Source of the DNA: Betaproteobacteria bacterium
GTDB taxonomy: Bacteria; Pseudomonadota; Gammaproteobacteria; Burkholderiales; Burkholderiaceae
DNA length: 47,554 nucleotides
Assembly: GCA_009921765.1 (NCBI GenBank)
Contig: RFXC01000006.1
Location: 1 to 47,554, forward strand
Reading direction: 5' to 3'
The notes under the pieces were generated by a model. The model worked only from the letters and a program-made list of their open reading frames with translations. It was not told the DNA's origin and made no database searches. The position numbers and the translations under genes were made by a program. Position 1 is the stretch's first letter. The number at the start of each line of letters is the position of its first letter. This document shows, in pieces, positions 33,447 through 42,778 of the stretch.

Positions 33447-33534
33447 ACGACCACCACCGCCCGATTGATACGCAGCCGGGCCTACCGGGCGCGTGCCGCC
33501 AGCGCCCGGGCTGAATCCGGCTCGTTCACCGTGA

Positions 33535-34800
33535 TCATGGTGCCCTGCTGTGCCGCCGATGGTCGAGATCACCCGCGGGGGCGCCAGCGCCTGCCTGCGA
33601 TTGCACGGGAAGCGCGAGCGTGACCACCCAGCAGATTGCAAGCAGCACGGCCGAACCCGACAACGCCCAGGCGAGGCCGCCCCACTGGTAGAGCAGCCCC
33701 GACATCAGCGTGCCAAAAAAGCGGCCCATTGCGTTGGCTGCGTAGTAGAAACCCACATCCTCGGCCGCTTTCTCGGACCCGGCGTAGGCAAGCACCAGAT
33801 AGGAGTGAACGGAGGAGTTGACCGCAAAGGCAAACCCAAACACCGCCAAGCCCCCGACCACGACCCACTCGAGATGCGGCACCTTCGCGATCACCAGCGC
33901 AGCAAGCGCGAGCGGAACCAGCGCAAGCAGTCCGGACCAGCGTTGCGCAGCAGGCACCTCGGCGCTCAGCCCGTCGCTGCTTCGCCGAACCAGCGCCGGG
34001 GCGAGCGCCTGCACTGCGCCATAGCCGATCGTCCAGAGTGCAAGAAAGGCGCCCACCATGGTGAAGGTCCAGCCTGCGGCGTAGAGAAACACCGGTACGC
34101 CCACCACAAACCACACGTCGCGTGCACCAAAGAGCGCCACGCGCGCGGCGGCAAGAAGATTGATTCCGCGATTCTTCGCGAACAGCTCCCGGGCGGACTT
34201 CGATGCCTTGCTCTTGCCCATCAACCTGGGCACGAACAACACGACGCCCACCAGCACCAGGAGCAACAGGCCCGCCATGGTCCACAGCGCCTGCTGAAAC
34301 CCCAGGCTCTGCAGCAGGACGCCGCCCAGAAAGAAACCCACGCCTTTCATGGCGTTCTTGCTGCCCGTGAAAAAGGCCACCCACTTGAACAATTGCCCGG
34401 AGGCCTCGCCCGCGGTCAGCTTGATCGCGGATTTGCTCGCGGTCTTGGTGAGATCCTTTGCGACGCCGCAGATACCCTGGGCGAGCACCACCCAGGCGAC
34501 CGACATCGCAACGCTCCAGTCGGAAGACAGTGCCGACAACAACACAAACCCGGTGATCTGCGTGGCAAGCCCCACCGCCAGCATTCGTGCGATCCCGAAC
34601 CGGGTCGCGAGCCAGCCACCGATCAGGTTGGCCACGACGCCCATCGCCTCATAGAGCAGAAACAGAAACGCGAGCGTGAAGGGCGAGTAGCCGAGCCGGT
34701 AGAAATGCAGCAGCACCAGCATGCGCAGCGCGCCGTCACTGAGTGTGAATCCCCAGTAGGCGGCGGTAACGATCGCGTAGTTGCGGGTGCCTGGATTCAC
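33535..34800 (-). CDS. arsJ: ArsJ, 1-arseno-3-phosphoglycerate efflux transporter
   Basis: Major facilitator protein of 421 residues with 11-12 membrane helices. The N-terminus RNYAIVTAAYWGFTLSDGALRMLVLLHFYRLGYSPFTLAFLFLLYE and the later GVAKDLTKTASKSAIKL, FFTGSKNAMKGVGFFLGG and FGARDVWFVVGVPVFLY are the recognisable ArsJ pattern. In the established pathway GAPDH joins arsenate to glyceraldehyde 3-phosphate and ArsJ exports the unstable product, which removes arsenate from the cell. The gene starts with GTG at 34800, only six bases after the GAPDH gene, which strongly supports the call. Confidence 0.92.
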   Translation of the reverse strand: MNPGTRNYAIVTAAYWGFTLSDGALRMLVLLHFYRLGYSPFTLAFLFLLYEAMGVVANLIGGWLATRFGIARMLAVGLATQITGFVLLSALSSDWSVAMSVAWVVLAQGICGVAKDLTKTASKSAIKLTAGEASGQLFKWVAFFTGSKNAMKGVGFFLGGVLLQSLGFQQALWTMAGLLLLVLVGVVLFVPRLMGKSKASKSARELFAKNRGINLLAAARVALFGARDVWFVVGVPVFLYAAGWTFTMVGAFLALWTIGYGAVQALAPALVRRSSDGLSAEVPAAQRWSGLLALVPLALAALVIAKVPHLEWVVVGGLAVFGFAFAVNSSVHSYLVLAYAGSEKAAEDVGFYYAANAMGRFFGTLMSGLLYQWGGLAWALSGSAVLLAICWVVTLALPVQSQAGAGAPAGDLDHRRHSRAP

Positions 34801-34806
34801 AATGAC

Positions 34807-35850
34807 TCAGAGACCCTGCCGCTCGAGTTGGCAGGCCAGGTCGACCATCCGGCAGGCATAGCCCATCTCGTTGTCATACCAGGCGTACACCTTGAGCAGC
34901 GTGCCGTCAGTGACCATGGTGGAGAGCGCATCGATAATAGAACTGCGTGTGTCGCGCGCGTAATCGGCGCTGACCAGCGGGCGTTCCTCGTAACCGAGAA
35001 TACCGGCAAGCGCGCCGCGAGCCGCCTGCGCGAACAGCGCATTGACCTCGGCGGCCGAGGTCTCACGCTTCAACTCAAACACGCAGTCGGTGAGCGAGGC
35101 GTTGAGCACCGGCGCCCGCACCGCATGACCGTTGAGCTTGCCTTTCAGCTCGGGATAGATGAGCGCAATGGCGGTGGCGCTGCCAGTGGTGGTGGGGGCA
35201 AGGCTCAGCATGGCGCTTCGCGCGCGGCGCAGGTCCTTGTGCGGGGCATCCACCACCACATTCGTGTTGGTTGGATCGTGAATGGTGGTGATCTGTCCGT
35301 GGCGGATGCCCAGATGTTCATGCACCACCTTCACGACCGGCGCAAGGCAGTTGGTGGTGCAGGAGGCTGCCGTGACAATACGATGCCGGGCGGGCTGGTA
35401 GAGGTGATCGTTCACGCCCACCACGATGTTCAGCACATCGCCCACCTTCACGGGCGCCGCCACGATCACGCGCTTGGCGCCACGATCGAGATGCCCCTGA
35501 AGCGTCTCGGGCGTGAGGAACTTGCCGGTGCACTCCAGCACCAGATCAACGCCCAGATCACCCCAGGGAATCTCGCCAGCGGTCGCATGCGCCGAGAATC
35601 CCAGCCTGCGATCGCCCAGCCGGACCGTGTCGTCGCCTTCCGAGGAAATGGTTTCGCGCCAGCGACCCTGCACGCTGTCGAATTCGAGCAGATGCGCGGT
35701 GGCCGCGACGCCACCCTTGAGTTCATTGAGGTGAACGACGTCCAGGCGGTTGCCCGCGCGCGGGTCGTCGGCAGGGCGCACGACCGCGCCGCAAGCGGCG
35801 CGAAGGGCGAGCCGTCCGATACGTCCCATGCCATTGATGCCCACTCTCAT
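34807..35850 (-). CDS. gap: glyceraldehyde-3-phosphate dehydrogenase of the arsenate-resistance pair
   Basis: Enzyme of 347 residues with the NAD fold [16 protein letters not shown], catalytic Cys164 in [11 protein letters not shown], and the C-terminal [15 protein letters not shown]. Paired with arsJ it is expected to use arsenate in place of phosphate and form 1-arseno-3-phosphoglycerate for export; a purely glycolytic role cannot be excluded. GGAGG sits seven bases before the ATG at 35850, a strong site, so the slightly longer frame is rejected. A Pho box lies upstream. No arsR gene is present nearby. Confidence 0.92.
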   Translation of the reverse strand: MRVGINGMGRIGRLALRAACGAVVRPADDPRAGNRLDVVHLNELKGGVAATAHLLEFDSVQGRWRETISSEGDDTVRLGDRRLGFSAHATAGEIPWGDLGVDLVLECTGKFLTPETLQGHLDRGAKRVIVAAPVKVGDVLNIVVGVNDHLYQPARHRIVTAASCTTNCLAPVVKVVHEHLGIRHGQITTIHDPTNTNVVVDAPHKDLRRARSAMLSLAPTTTGSATAIALIYPELKGKLNGHAVRAPVLNASLTDCVFELKRETSAAEVNALFAQAARGALAGILGYEERPLVSADYARDTRSSIIDALSTMVTDGTLLKVYAWYDNEMGYACRMVDLACQLERQGL

Positions 35851-35889
35851 CCGCGATCCTCCGTTGCATGACCCACCCAACCTCCCCGC

Positions 35890-35923
35890 ATCATCAAAAT
35901 GTCATGTGACAAAACGGTGACAG
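35890..35923 (-). promoter_or_regulatory. Pho box and promoter of the gap-arsJ operon
   Basis: On the minus strand CTGTCAC (35923-35917), four bases CGTT, then TTGTCAC (35912-35906) match the PhoB box, two seven-base CTGTCAT-type repeats with four bases between. Ten bases after the box is GATGAT (35895-35890), four of six matches to a -10 box, at the spacing used by PhoB-activated promoters. The operon would therefore rise under phosphate starvation, when arsenate uptake through phosphate transporters is greatest. Confidence 0.68.
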
Positions 35924-35937
35924 CCGCACGCAGCAAC

Positions 35938-37203
35938 TCAACTACCGGAAAACCGTGAGGACCGATACGGCAGGGGATCGATCCGTGGTTCGCGACCCGC
36001 AATCAGGTCGGCGAGCAGTTCCGCACTGGCGGGAGCCGAGGCCAGCCCGACATGTCCGTGCCCGAACGCACAGAGCACCTGACCCAGCCCCTCGCAGCGC
36101 CCGAGCACAGGCAGCCCATCGGGGGTGGAAGGACGATGGCCAAGCCATCTCGGAGTGGCTGCGCTTGAGCCCGGCACTGTCAGGGTGGGGAACATCCGCT
36201 TTGCATGGCGAAGCAGGATGTCGGCACGTCGCCAGTCGGGGCCCGCGCCTCGGCTCGCGAGTTCAACCTGGCCGGAGATACGAAGACCGTGCACTGTCTG
36301 CGTCACCGCCATCTTGCCATCAGACGGCATGAGGGGCGTGCGCATCGACAGATTCTCTGCAGGAAGCACCACGTGATAGCCACGCTCGCTCTCGAGCGGA
36401 ATTCGGCTGCCCGCATCCTGGGCCAGACGCGTCGAATCGATGCCCGCGCTGATCACCGCGTAATCGGTGGCGATGTCGGTGGCCCCCACTCGAACAGCCC
36501 GCAGCCTGCCCCGCTCCGCGATCAATCCGGTGGCCGAGCCGCTTACCCAGCGGGCGCCACGCGATCGGGCAAGCGCCGCAAGCGCGGCCACATAGGCGCC
36601 CGGGTCTCGGCAATGCCCGCCCGCTGGCACCTCGATGCCAAAGCCGTAAGAAGGCGCGAGCGCGGGGGTGTGGCTGCGCAGTTCGTCGCGATCGATTTCG
36701 CGCCAGATTACGCGCTGGTCTCGCCTCAAGTGCCACGCAAGCGATTCGGCTTCGAACGCTTTCCTTGACGGGTAGACATAGGTCAGCCCCGACTGAACAA
36801 CCAGGTCGGGGACGCCCGCCTCGCGCGCGAGCGCCGCATGGCGGGCCGGTGCGTCATGAAGCAGCGCAGACAGCGCGCGCGCCGTACTGGCGACCCGATC
36901 GAGACGGTGTCCGGCCGCCACAAAGCGGACAAGCCAGGGTGCAAGCCGCGGCAGTGCAGCCGCGCGAATGACCAGCGGACCGTCGGAATCGAGCAGATAA
37001 CGCGGGATGTTTTTCCAGAGGCCGGGCAGCGACATGGGCACCACCGACGCGGTGCTGAGCCAGCCCCCGTTACCGAAACTGGCTGCATGGTCGCCGCCAG
37101 GGGGTCGGGGTTCAACAACTGTCACGCGGTGACCGTCGGCGAGCAGCGCAAGTGCTGTACACGCACCGACGGCGCCGGCACCGATGATCACGACATCACT
37201 CAT
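35938..37203 (-). CDS. FAD-dependent D-amino-acid dehydrogenase/oxidase (DadA-like)
   Basis: DAO-family flavoenzyme of 421 residues that would oxidise a D-amino acid or related amine to the keto acid. The FAD motif is VVIIGAGAVGACTALALLADGH at the N-terminus, followed by GDHAASFGNGGWLS. The C-terminal part has TPDGLPVLGRCEGLGQVLCAFGHGHVGLASAP, typical of DadA relatives. ATG at 37203 gives the normal start; upstream in-frame sequence has no similarity. The gap-arsJ promoter lies just after its stop. Its substrate is unknown. Confidence 0.87.
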   Translation of the reverse strand: MSDVVIIGAGAVGACTALALLADGHRVTVVEPRPPGGDHAASFGNGGWLSTASVVPMSLPGLWKNIPRYLLDSDGPLVIRAAALPRLAPWLVRFVAAGHRLDRVASTARALSALLHDAPARHAALAREAGVPDLVVQSGLTYVYPSRKAFEAESLAWHLRRDQRVIWREIDRDELRSHTPALAPSYGFGIEVPAGGHCRDPGAYVAALAALARSRGARWVSGSATGLIAERGRLRAVRVGATDIATDYAVISAGIDSTRLAQDAGSRIPLESERGYHVVLPAENLSMRTPLMPSDGKMAVTQTVHGLRISGQVELASRGAGPDWRRADILLRHAKRMFPTLTVPGSSAATPRWLGHRPSTPDGLPVLGRCEGLGQVLCAFGHGHVGLASAPASAELLADLIAGREPRIDPLPYRSSRFSGS

Positions 37204-37387
37204 GGTGGGTATTGATGGACAAGAGGCGATGAAGACGTTGATGGGAAGGCAGCCTGGCATCTTAAGCCGGGAGTACCCGGGTGGCGAAGCACGCCCAGCC
37301 CCAGGGCACCCGCCGCAGACGATCGCGCCCGCTATCGGTCTTTGACGTTCTAGAATCAGACACGGCAACCCCAGTCTGGAGTGATCT

Positions 37388-39073
37388 GTGATCGAAACCC
37401 CCGTGCTGATCGTGGGCGGCGGACCGGTGGGCCTGTCGCTTGCCGGCGAACTCGGCTGGCGCGGCCTGCCCTGCACGCTGCTTGAGGCCCGAACGGCACC
37501 TACCGAGCATCCGAAGGCCACCCTCCTGGGCGCCCGGTCCATGGAATATTTCAGGCGTTGGGGCATCACCGATGACATCTACCGCGCCGCCCTCCCGCCC
37601 GAGGTCAACTACTTCATCACGTTCTCAAGCCGGCTTGCCGGACACGAGCTCTACCGGATCACCTCGCCCTCCATCCGCCAGACAGTCGAACGCCCGCCGG
37701 AAGTGATGGCCCGCTGGCGCGAGCTGCAATGGTCACCGTTCTACAAGACGCAGATCGGTCAGCAGGCGCTCGAGCCGGTGCTCTGGCGATTTGCGCAGTC
37801 GCAGCCCGGTGTGAACCTGCGTCATGGCTGGCGATTTGATTCTTTCAAGGAAGACGACAGCGGCGTGACCTCGCTTGCCACCGATCTCTCGAGCGGTGCG
37901 TCACACCAGATTCGCAGTCGCTGGCTGGTGGCTTGCGACGGGGGCACCAGTGCAATCCGGCGCACACTCGGCATCCGCTACAACGGCCGCGGAAAAATGC
38001 GCGCAAATGTCAGCTTTTATTTCCGATCAAGGGAATTCCTTGCGATTCACGGCAAGGGGCTGGGCAATCTCTATTTCGTGTTCGCGCCCGACAGCTTTGG
38101 CGTTTTCACTGCAATCGACGGGATCGAGCTCTGGAGCTTTCAATATTATTTTCTCGATCACTCAAAGAGCACGGAATCGATCGACGCCCGCGAGGTACTC
38201 ACTCGCGCGGTCGGCCGGCCGTTCGCCTTCGAGCTTTGCGCGAGCACGCAGTGGCATCACCATCAGTCGGTGGCAAGGCAGTGGCGCTCCACGGGCGGGC
38301 GCGTCTTCCTGGCAGGCGACAGCGCCCACCTGTTTGTGCCGACCGGCGGCGTGGGCATGAACACCGGCATCGGCGATGCGATGGATCTGGGCTGGAAGCT
38401 TGCTGCCTTTGAAGCCGGTCAGGCGGGTGAGCGCCTGCTGGAGAGCTACGAGATCGAGCGCAAGCCCATCGCGGTTCGCAACAGCGTGGTCTCGGCCAAC
38501 AACTCCGACAAGATCGACATGGTGATGGACGAGGTGCCGCCCGAGATCGACGAGGACAGCCCCGCCGGCGAGGCAGCCCGCGCGCGGATCATCCCCCGCA
38601 TCCGCTGGATGAGCCGGCAGTTCAACTCGGCGGGCCTGCACCTCGGCTACCGCTACATCGACTCACCGGTGGTGGCGGCCGATGGCAGCCCCGAGCCGCC
38701 CGACGATCCTGCGCAGGTGGTGCCGAGCACCTGGCCAGGATCGCGCGCGCCACATGCCTGGCTGACAGCGGATCAGAGCCTGCGCGGCGCGAGCACGCTC
38801 GACTGGTTCGGCCGCGACTGGGTGCTGGTGGGCGCATCGGAGACAGCCGCAGACACCGCCGCCGCGGCGCGGGCCGCGATCGATGCCGCCTGCCGTGTTC
38901 ACGGGGTTGAACTGCGCCACCGCACGCTACCCGGCCCTGCGCATGACCGGCTTTATGAGCGGCGCTGGGTCCTGGTGAGACCCGACGGGCATGTCGCATG
39001 GCGTGGCGACGCGCTGCCCGAATCAGCCCAGCCGCTCATTGACCAGGTCCTGGGGCATAGCCCCGGCCACTGA
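37388..39073 (+). CDS. FAD-dependent aromatic-ring monooxygenase
   Basis: Class A flavoprotein hydroxylase of 561 residues in the PheA/MhpA/TfdB-like group. The FAD motif VLIVGGGPVGLSLAGELGWRG is at residues 5-25, the DG motif in WLVACDGGTSAIRRTLGI, and the GD motif in FLAGDSAHLFVPTGGVGMNTGIGDAMDLGWKLA. The C-terminal thioredoxin-like part (about 420-561) is as in phenol and 3-hydroxyphenylpropionate hydroxylases. GTG at 37388 has GGAG six bases upstream. It is followed by a TRAP importer and a glutathione transferase on the same strand, which suggests uptake and hydroxylation of an aromatic acid. Confidence 0.9.
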   Translation: MIETPVLIVGGGPVGLSLAGELGWRGLPCTLLEARTAPTEHPKATLLGARSMEYFRRWGITDDIYRAALPPEVNYFITFSSRLAGHELYRITSPSIRQTVERPPEVMARWRELQWSPFYKTQIGQQALEPVLWRFAQSQPGVNLRHGWRFDSFKEDDSGVTSLATDLSSGASHQIRSRWLVACDGGTSAIRRTLGIRYNGRGKMRANVSFYFRSREFLAIHGKGLGNLYFVFAPDSFGVFTAIDGIELWSFQYYFLDHSKSTESIDAREVLTRAVGRPFAFELCASTQWHHHQSVARQWRSTGGRVFLAGDSAHLFVPTGGVGMNTGIGDAMDLGWKLAAFEAGQAGERLLESYEIERKPIAVRNSVVSANNSDKIDMVMDEVPPEIDEDSPAGEAARARIIPRIRWMSRQFNSAGLHLGYRYIDSPVVAADGSPEPPDDPAQVVPSTWPGSRAPHAWLTADQSLRGASTLDWFGRDWVLVGASETAADTAAAARAAIDAACRVHGVELRHRTLPGPAHDRLYERRWVLVRPDGHVAWRGDALPESAQPLIDQVLGHSPGH

Positions 39074-39216
39074 TTGCACCGGTCACGCCTGCAGCCGCGA
39101 TGGTTCGGCACCGGGTCACCGGCCTGCGCACAAAACCAGCGGGCCGAATTACACTCACCAGTCTTGCGGCAAACCACCCAATAGACGTGGCGCCTGACAC
39201 CATTTCGGAGACACCC

Positions 39217-40233
39217 ATGAACCCCACTCGTCGACACCTCCTCAGCGCCGCCGGCGCCTTGGCTACCGGCTCTCTGGTTTCACCCTCGCAGGCACAATCA
39301 ACCCCGCTGGTGAAGGTCGCCACGTTTGTGCCCGAGCAGTCGGTAGGCGTCGCAAAAGTCATCAAACCCTGGATGCTTGCCACCCAGCAGGAGGTTGGTA
39401 CCCGCGCGCGTTTCCAGGGTTTCTGGGGCGGCTCGCTCGGCAAGGACGCTTTCAAGCAGTTCGATCTGGTGCGAACCGGGGTCGCCGATGTCGCCTGGGT
39501 GCTGCCCGGTTATCACGGCAGGCAGTTCGAAGACATGCAGCTCTTCGAGTTGCCGTTTCTGTTTGAGAACGCCACCGAAGCGGCGCTGGTCGGCTGGCAT
39601 CTGTGCGAGAAGAAGATGCTGCGGGGCATCGAAGATGTTCATCTGGTCGGCTTCTTCGCCACCGAGGTCTCCAATCTCTGGATGGCCAACCCGATCAAGT
39701 CACTCGATGAACTGAAGGGCAAGAAGATCCGGTCGGTGGGCGCGGTGCATGCCGAGTGGCTCAAGGTGATGGGTGCGAGTGCCGAGACCATGGACAGCCC
39801 GGAAATGAACGAGGGTCTGCAGCGCCGCACACTAGACGGCGTGATCCAGAGCTGGTCGGGCATGCGCACTTTCAAGACCCTGCCCCTGGTTCGCCAGAAT
39901 CAGCTGGCACCGATCGGGGTCATCCCGTTTCTCCTGCTCATGAATCGTAAAACCTTTGATGGCCTGCCCAAGGACGTACAGGACGCCGTCATGAAGCACG
40001 GCGGCACCACGCTTGCACGCGGGGCGGGCGAGGCCTACGAGGGCGTGGGTCAGGAAATCCGGGCCACCGTCGAGAAAGACGCCAAGATCCAGCTCGCCGA
40101 ACTCGCGGCCTCCGACAAGGCACGCTACGCCCAGCAGGCGCAGGCGGTGCATAAATGGTGGATCCAGAAATCGCCCAACGGCGAAAAGATCTATGCCGAG
40201 GCGGTTGCGCAGTTGAAGAAAATCCGCGGCTGA
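39217..40233 (+). CDS. TRAP transporter substrate-binding protein (DctP), second system
   Basis: Binding protein of 338 residues with a twin-arginine-type signal (PTRRHLLSAAGALATGSL). The mature part shows VKVATFVPEQSVGVAKVIKPWM, GKDAFKQFDLVRTGVADVAW and the ligand-binding segment DELKGKKIRSVGAVHAEWLKVMGASAETMDSPEMNEGLQ. The arginine in KIRSVG is the usual carboxylate contact. GGAG is seven bases before the ATG at 39217. The first system's DctP shares only the fold, so the two probably bind different acids. Confidence 0.93.
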   Translation: MNPTRRHLLSAAGALATGSLVSPSQAQSTPLVKVATFVPEQSVGVAKVIKPWMLATQQEVGTRARFQGFWGGSLGKDAFKQFDLVRTGVADVAWVLPGYHGRQFEDMQLFELPFLFENATEAALVGWHLCEKKMLRGIEDVHLVGFFATEVSNLWMANPIKSLDELKGKKIRSVGAVHAEWLKVMGASAETMDSPEMNEGLQRRTLDGVIQSWSGMRTFKTLPLVRQNQLAPIGVIPFLLLMNRKTFDGLPKDVQDAVMKHGGTTLARGAGEAYEGVGQEIRATVEKDAKIQLAELAASDKARYAQQAQAVHKWWIQKSPNGEKIYAEAVAQLKKIRG

Positions 40234-40243
40234 AGGAACTGCC

Positions 40244-40753
40244 GTGGCGGAATCGTTTGCGCGCCGGTTCACGCGACTCACCGACCGGCTCGCACTACTT
40301 GGCTTCACCGGCCTCTGCGTGGCGGCAGCGCTCACCACCTACGAGGGTGCCGCTCGCTATCTGGGCTGGTCTCGCCTGCCCGGTCTCACCGACATCCTGA
40401 GCCTGGTGATGGCGGTGATCATCGCAACAGCCTTCCCGGCAGGGCTACTCAGCCAGTCGAATGTCACCATCCGGTTTCTGGGCAAAGCGCTGCCTCGGCG
40501 CGGCTATCGCATGCTCGAGATCTTCGGGTGTTCGGTCACCCTGGTGTTTTTTGGGCTCGTCACCTGGCAGTTTTTTTTGTTTGTTCTTGATCAGTATGGA
40601 CGAGGCGCCACCACACGGACCATCGAGGTCCCGGTGGCACCTGCCTGGCTGCTTGCCACCCTCGTGATGGCGGTGGCAATCCCCGCCCAGATGCTGGTCA
40701 TCCACCGCTGGGTCCGTGCGCTGGGCGGCCACGCCGACGAACCCGAGCACTGA
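40244..40753 (+). CDS. TRAP transporter small permease (DctQ), second system
   Basis: Membrane protein of 169 residues with four hydrophobic helices, beginning at GTG 40244, ten bases after the dctP stop. The segment ALTTYEGAARYLGWSRLPGLTDILSLVMAVIIATAFPAGL corresponds to the DctQ helix pair that joins the large permease. It forms the membrane unit together with the next gene. Confidence 0.88.
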   Translation: MAESFARRFTRLTDRLALLGFTGLCVAAALTTYEGAARYLGWSRLPGLTDILSLVMAVIIATAFPAGLLSQSNVTIRFLGKALPRRGYRMLEIFGCSVTLVFFGLVTWQFFLFVLDQYGRGATTRTIEVPVAPAWLLATLVMAVAIPAQMLVIHRWVRALGGHADEPEH

Positions 40754-40761
40754 ACCTAATT

Positions 40762-42069
40762 ATGGATTCGCTTTTCACCGGCCTGCTCGGTCTGGGCCTC
40801 ATGTTTGCGCTGATCGCGCTACACGTGCCGATCGGTGTGGCCATGGGCGTGGCGGGGCTCGTCGGCTGCGGTTTCATCATCGGCTGGGAGCCTGCGCTCT
40901 CGCTTCTCTCCACCGAGCCCTCGAGCGCGCTTAGCAGCCTCTCGCTCGCCGTCATTCCACTCTTTCTTCTGATGGGCAACTTCGCGCATGCGGGTGGCCT
41001 GTCCACCGAGCTCTATCGGGTTGCCGGTGCATTTTTCGGTCATCGTCCCGGCGGACTGGCGATTTCCACCGTGCTCGGCTGCGCGGGCTTTGGCGCGGTC
41101 TGCGGATCGTCGGTCGCCACCGCGGCCACCATGTCGCGTATCGCGCTACCCGAGATGCTGTCGCACCGCTACGGCGAGGGATTTGCCGCGGCCACCATTG
41201 CCACCGGAGGCACGCTGGGCATCATCATCCCGCCCTCGGTCATTCTCGTGCTTTACGGCGTGCTCACCGAAAATTCGATCACCGCCCTGTTTGTGGCGTC
41301 AGTCATCCCCGGGCTTCTGACCGTGGTGTTTTACATGGCCGCCGTCTCGGTCTATGCGCGCTTCGCGCCGGACCAGGCCCCGGTGGGCCCTCGAAGCGAC
41401 TGGGCAGCACGAATGGCCACGGTTAGAGAATGCTGGGCGGTGGTACTGCTCGCCATCGCAGTGGGCGCAGGCATCTATTCCGGCATGTTCACCGTGAACG
41501 AGGCCGCATCGGTCGGGGCCACCTTTGCATTTGCGATCGCGCTGGCGAGAAAGCGGCTCACCATGGCCCGCTTCATCGAGTCGATCCGCGATACGGTCAC
41601 CTCCACCGCGCTCATCTTCGTGATCATCATCGGGGCATCGGTATTCAGCTATTTCGTCACCCTCTCGGGCATGCCCCAGGCCGTGGTTGAAGGCATTGAA
41701 AAACTGGGGGTCTCGGCGCTACTGGTGATCGTGATGCTGCAGATCATGTATCTGATCGCGGGCGCGATCTTCGATGAAATCGCCGCCATGGTCATCACGC
41801 TTCCCTTTGTCTACCCGCTCATTATCGGACTGGGCTATGACCCGCTGTGGTGGGGCGTGGTCAATGTGGTTCTCATCAGCATGGGCATGATCATTCCGCC
41901 CATCGGAATCAACGTGTTCGTGGTGCAGTCAATGGCCTCGCACATTCCGCTCATGAGCATCTACCGTGGCATCACACCCTTCGTGTTTGCCGATATCGCA
42001 AGACTCGCGGTGATCACCCTGTTTCCGGCGCTCTGCACCTGGCTGCCCAAGGTAACCGGCTGGTCATAG
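40762..42069 (+). CDS. TRAP transporter large permease (DctM), second system
   Basis: Membrane protein of 435 residues with about 12 helices. The DctM hallmarks are LAVIPLFLLMGNFAHAGGLSTELYRVAGAFFGHRPGGLAIS, STVLGCAGFGAVCGSSVATAATM and GTLGIIIPPSVILVLYGVL, with the C-terminal GMIIPPIGINVFVVQSM. It begins eight bases after the small permease gene. With dctP and dctQ it makes one ion-driven importer. Confidence 0.95.
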   Translation: MDSLFTGLLGLGLMFALIALHVPIGVAMGVAGLVGCGFIIGWEPALSLLSTEPSSALSSLSLAVIPLFLLMGNFAHAGGLSTELYRVAGAFFGHRPGGLAISTVLGCAGFGAVCGSSVATAATMSRIALPEMLSHRYGEGFAAATIATGGTLGIIIPPSVILVLYGVLTENSITALFVASVIPGLLTVVFYMAAVSVYARFAPDQAPVGPRSDWAARMATVRECWAVVLLAIAVGAGIYSGMFTVNEAASVGATFAFAIALARKRLTMARFIESIRDTVTSTALIFVIIIGASVFSYFVTLSGMPQAVVEGIEKLGVSALLVIVMLQIMYLIAGAIFDEIAAMVITLPFVYPLIIGLGYDPLWWGVVNVVLISMGMIIPPIGINVFVVQSMASHIPLMSIYRGITPFVFADIARLAVITLFPALCTWLPKVTGWS

Positions 42070-42114
42070 CGCGCACACCGCTGAATTTCAACCATCCCGA
42101 AAGGACTGACCGCC

Positions 42115-42750
42115 ATGAATATCACCCTTGCGTTTGCGCCCGGTGCCTGCGCGATTGCGCCCTACATCCTGCTGAAGGAAGCCGGGGCGTCGTTCAACAC
42201 CCTCGACCTCAATCTGGGTGCGGGTGAACACCACAAACCCGAATACCTGAAAATCAACCCCAAGGGCAAGGTGCCGGCCCTCATCGTCGACGGCACGGTC
42301 ATCACCGAAAACGTCGCAATCCAGACCTGGATCGACCGGCAGTATCCGCACGCGGGTCTGATGCCATCGGACCCCATGCAGTTCATCCAGGCCCTGTCGG
42401 TGCTCGGCTGGTGCGGGTCGGGCATTCATCCCAAACTCACCCAGCAGGCCCGGCCCGAGCGCTACTGCGACGACCCCGGTGCTGCAGCGCGTGTGAAGGC
42501 GCTGGGACATGAGGGCATGGTCGAACAATTCGAACTCGCCGAGCAGATGCTCGCAGGCAAGACCTGGTTTTTCGGCGAACGCTTTGGCTGCGCCGATGCC
42601 TATTTTTACTGGACCTTCAGGCGGGGAGGCGCATTTGGAGCCGATCTGTCACGCTTTGTGAATTGCACGGCGCATCGTGCCCGCGTCGAGGCGCGCGCGA
42701 GCGTGAAGGCGTTGCTCGCGCATGAAGAGGCGGTGAAAGCGACGTTCTGA
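42115..42750 (+). CDS. glutathione S-transferase
   Basis: GST of 211 residues. The thioredoxin-like N-terminal domain (ITLAFAPGACAIAPYILLKEAG, NPKGKVPALIVDGTVITENVAIQTWID) has the conserved proline and the glutathione-binding ENVAI pair. The helical C-terminal domain includes FGERFGCADAYFYW. The cysteine at the GACA position fits the beta class found in aromatic-degrading proteobacteria. It follows the TRAP genes by 45 bases and may process a product of the upstream monooxygenase. Confidence 0.9.
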   Translation: MNITLAFAPGACAIAPYILLKEAGASFNTLDLNLGAGEHHKPEYLKINPKGKVPALIVDGTVITENVAIQTWIDRQYPHAGLMPSDPMQFIQALSVLGWCGSGIHPKLTQQARPERYCDDPGAAARVKALGHEGMVEQFELAEQMLAGKTWFFGERFGCADAYFYWTFRRGGAFGADLSRFVNCTAHRARVEARASVKALLAHEEAVKATF

Positions 42751-42778
42751 TCTGACGAGCCTGCCGGCCCGCTCGGCC

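Noticed and set aside
33550..35871. Open frame of over 770 codons on the plus strand opposite arsJ and gap
   Set aside because: Antisense to two clear genes, composition dominated by His, Arg and Gly, no domain pattern. Not a gene.
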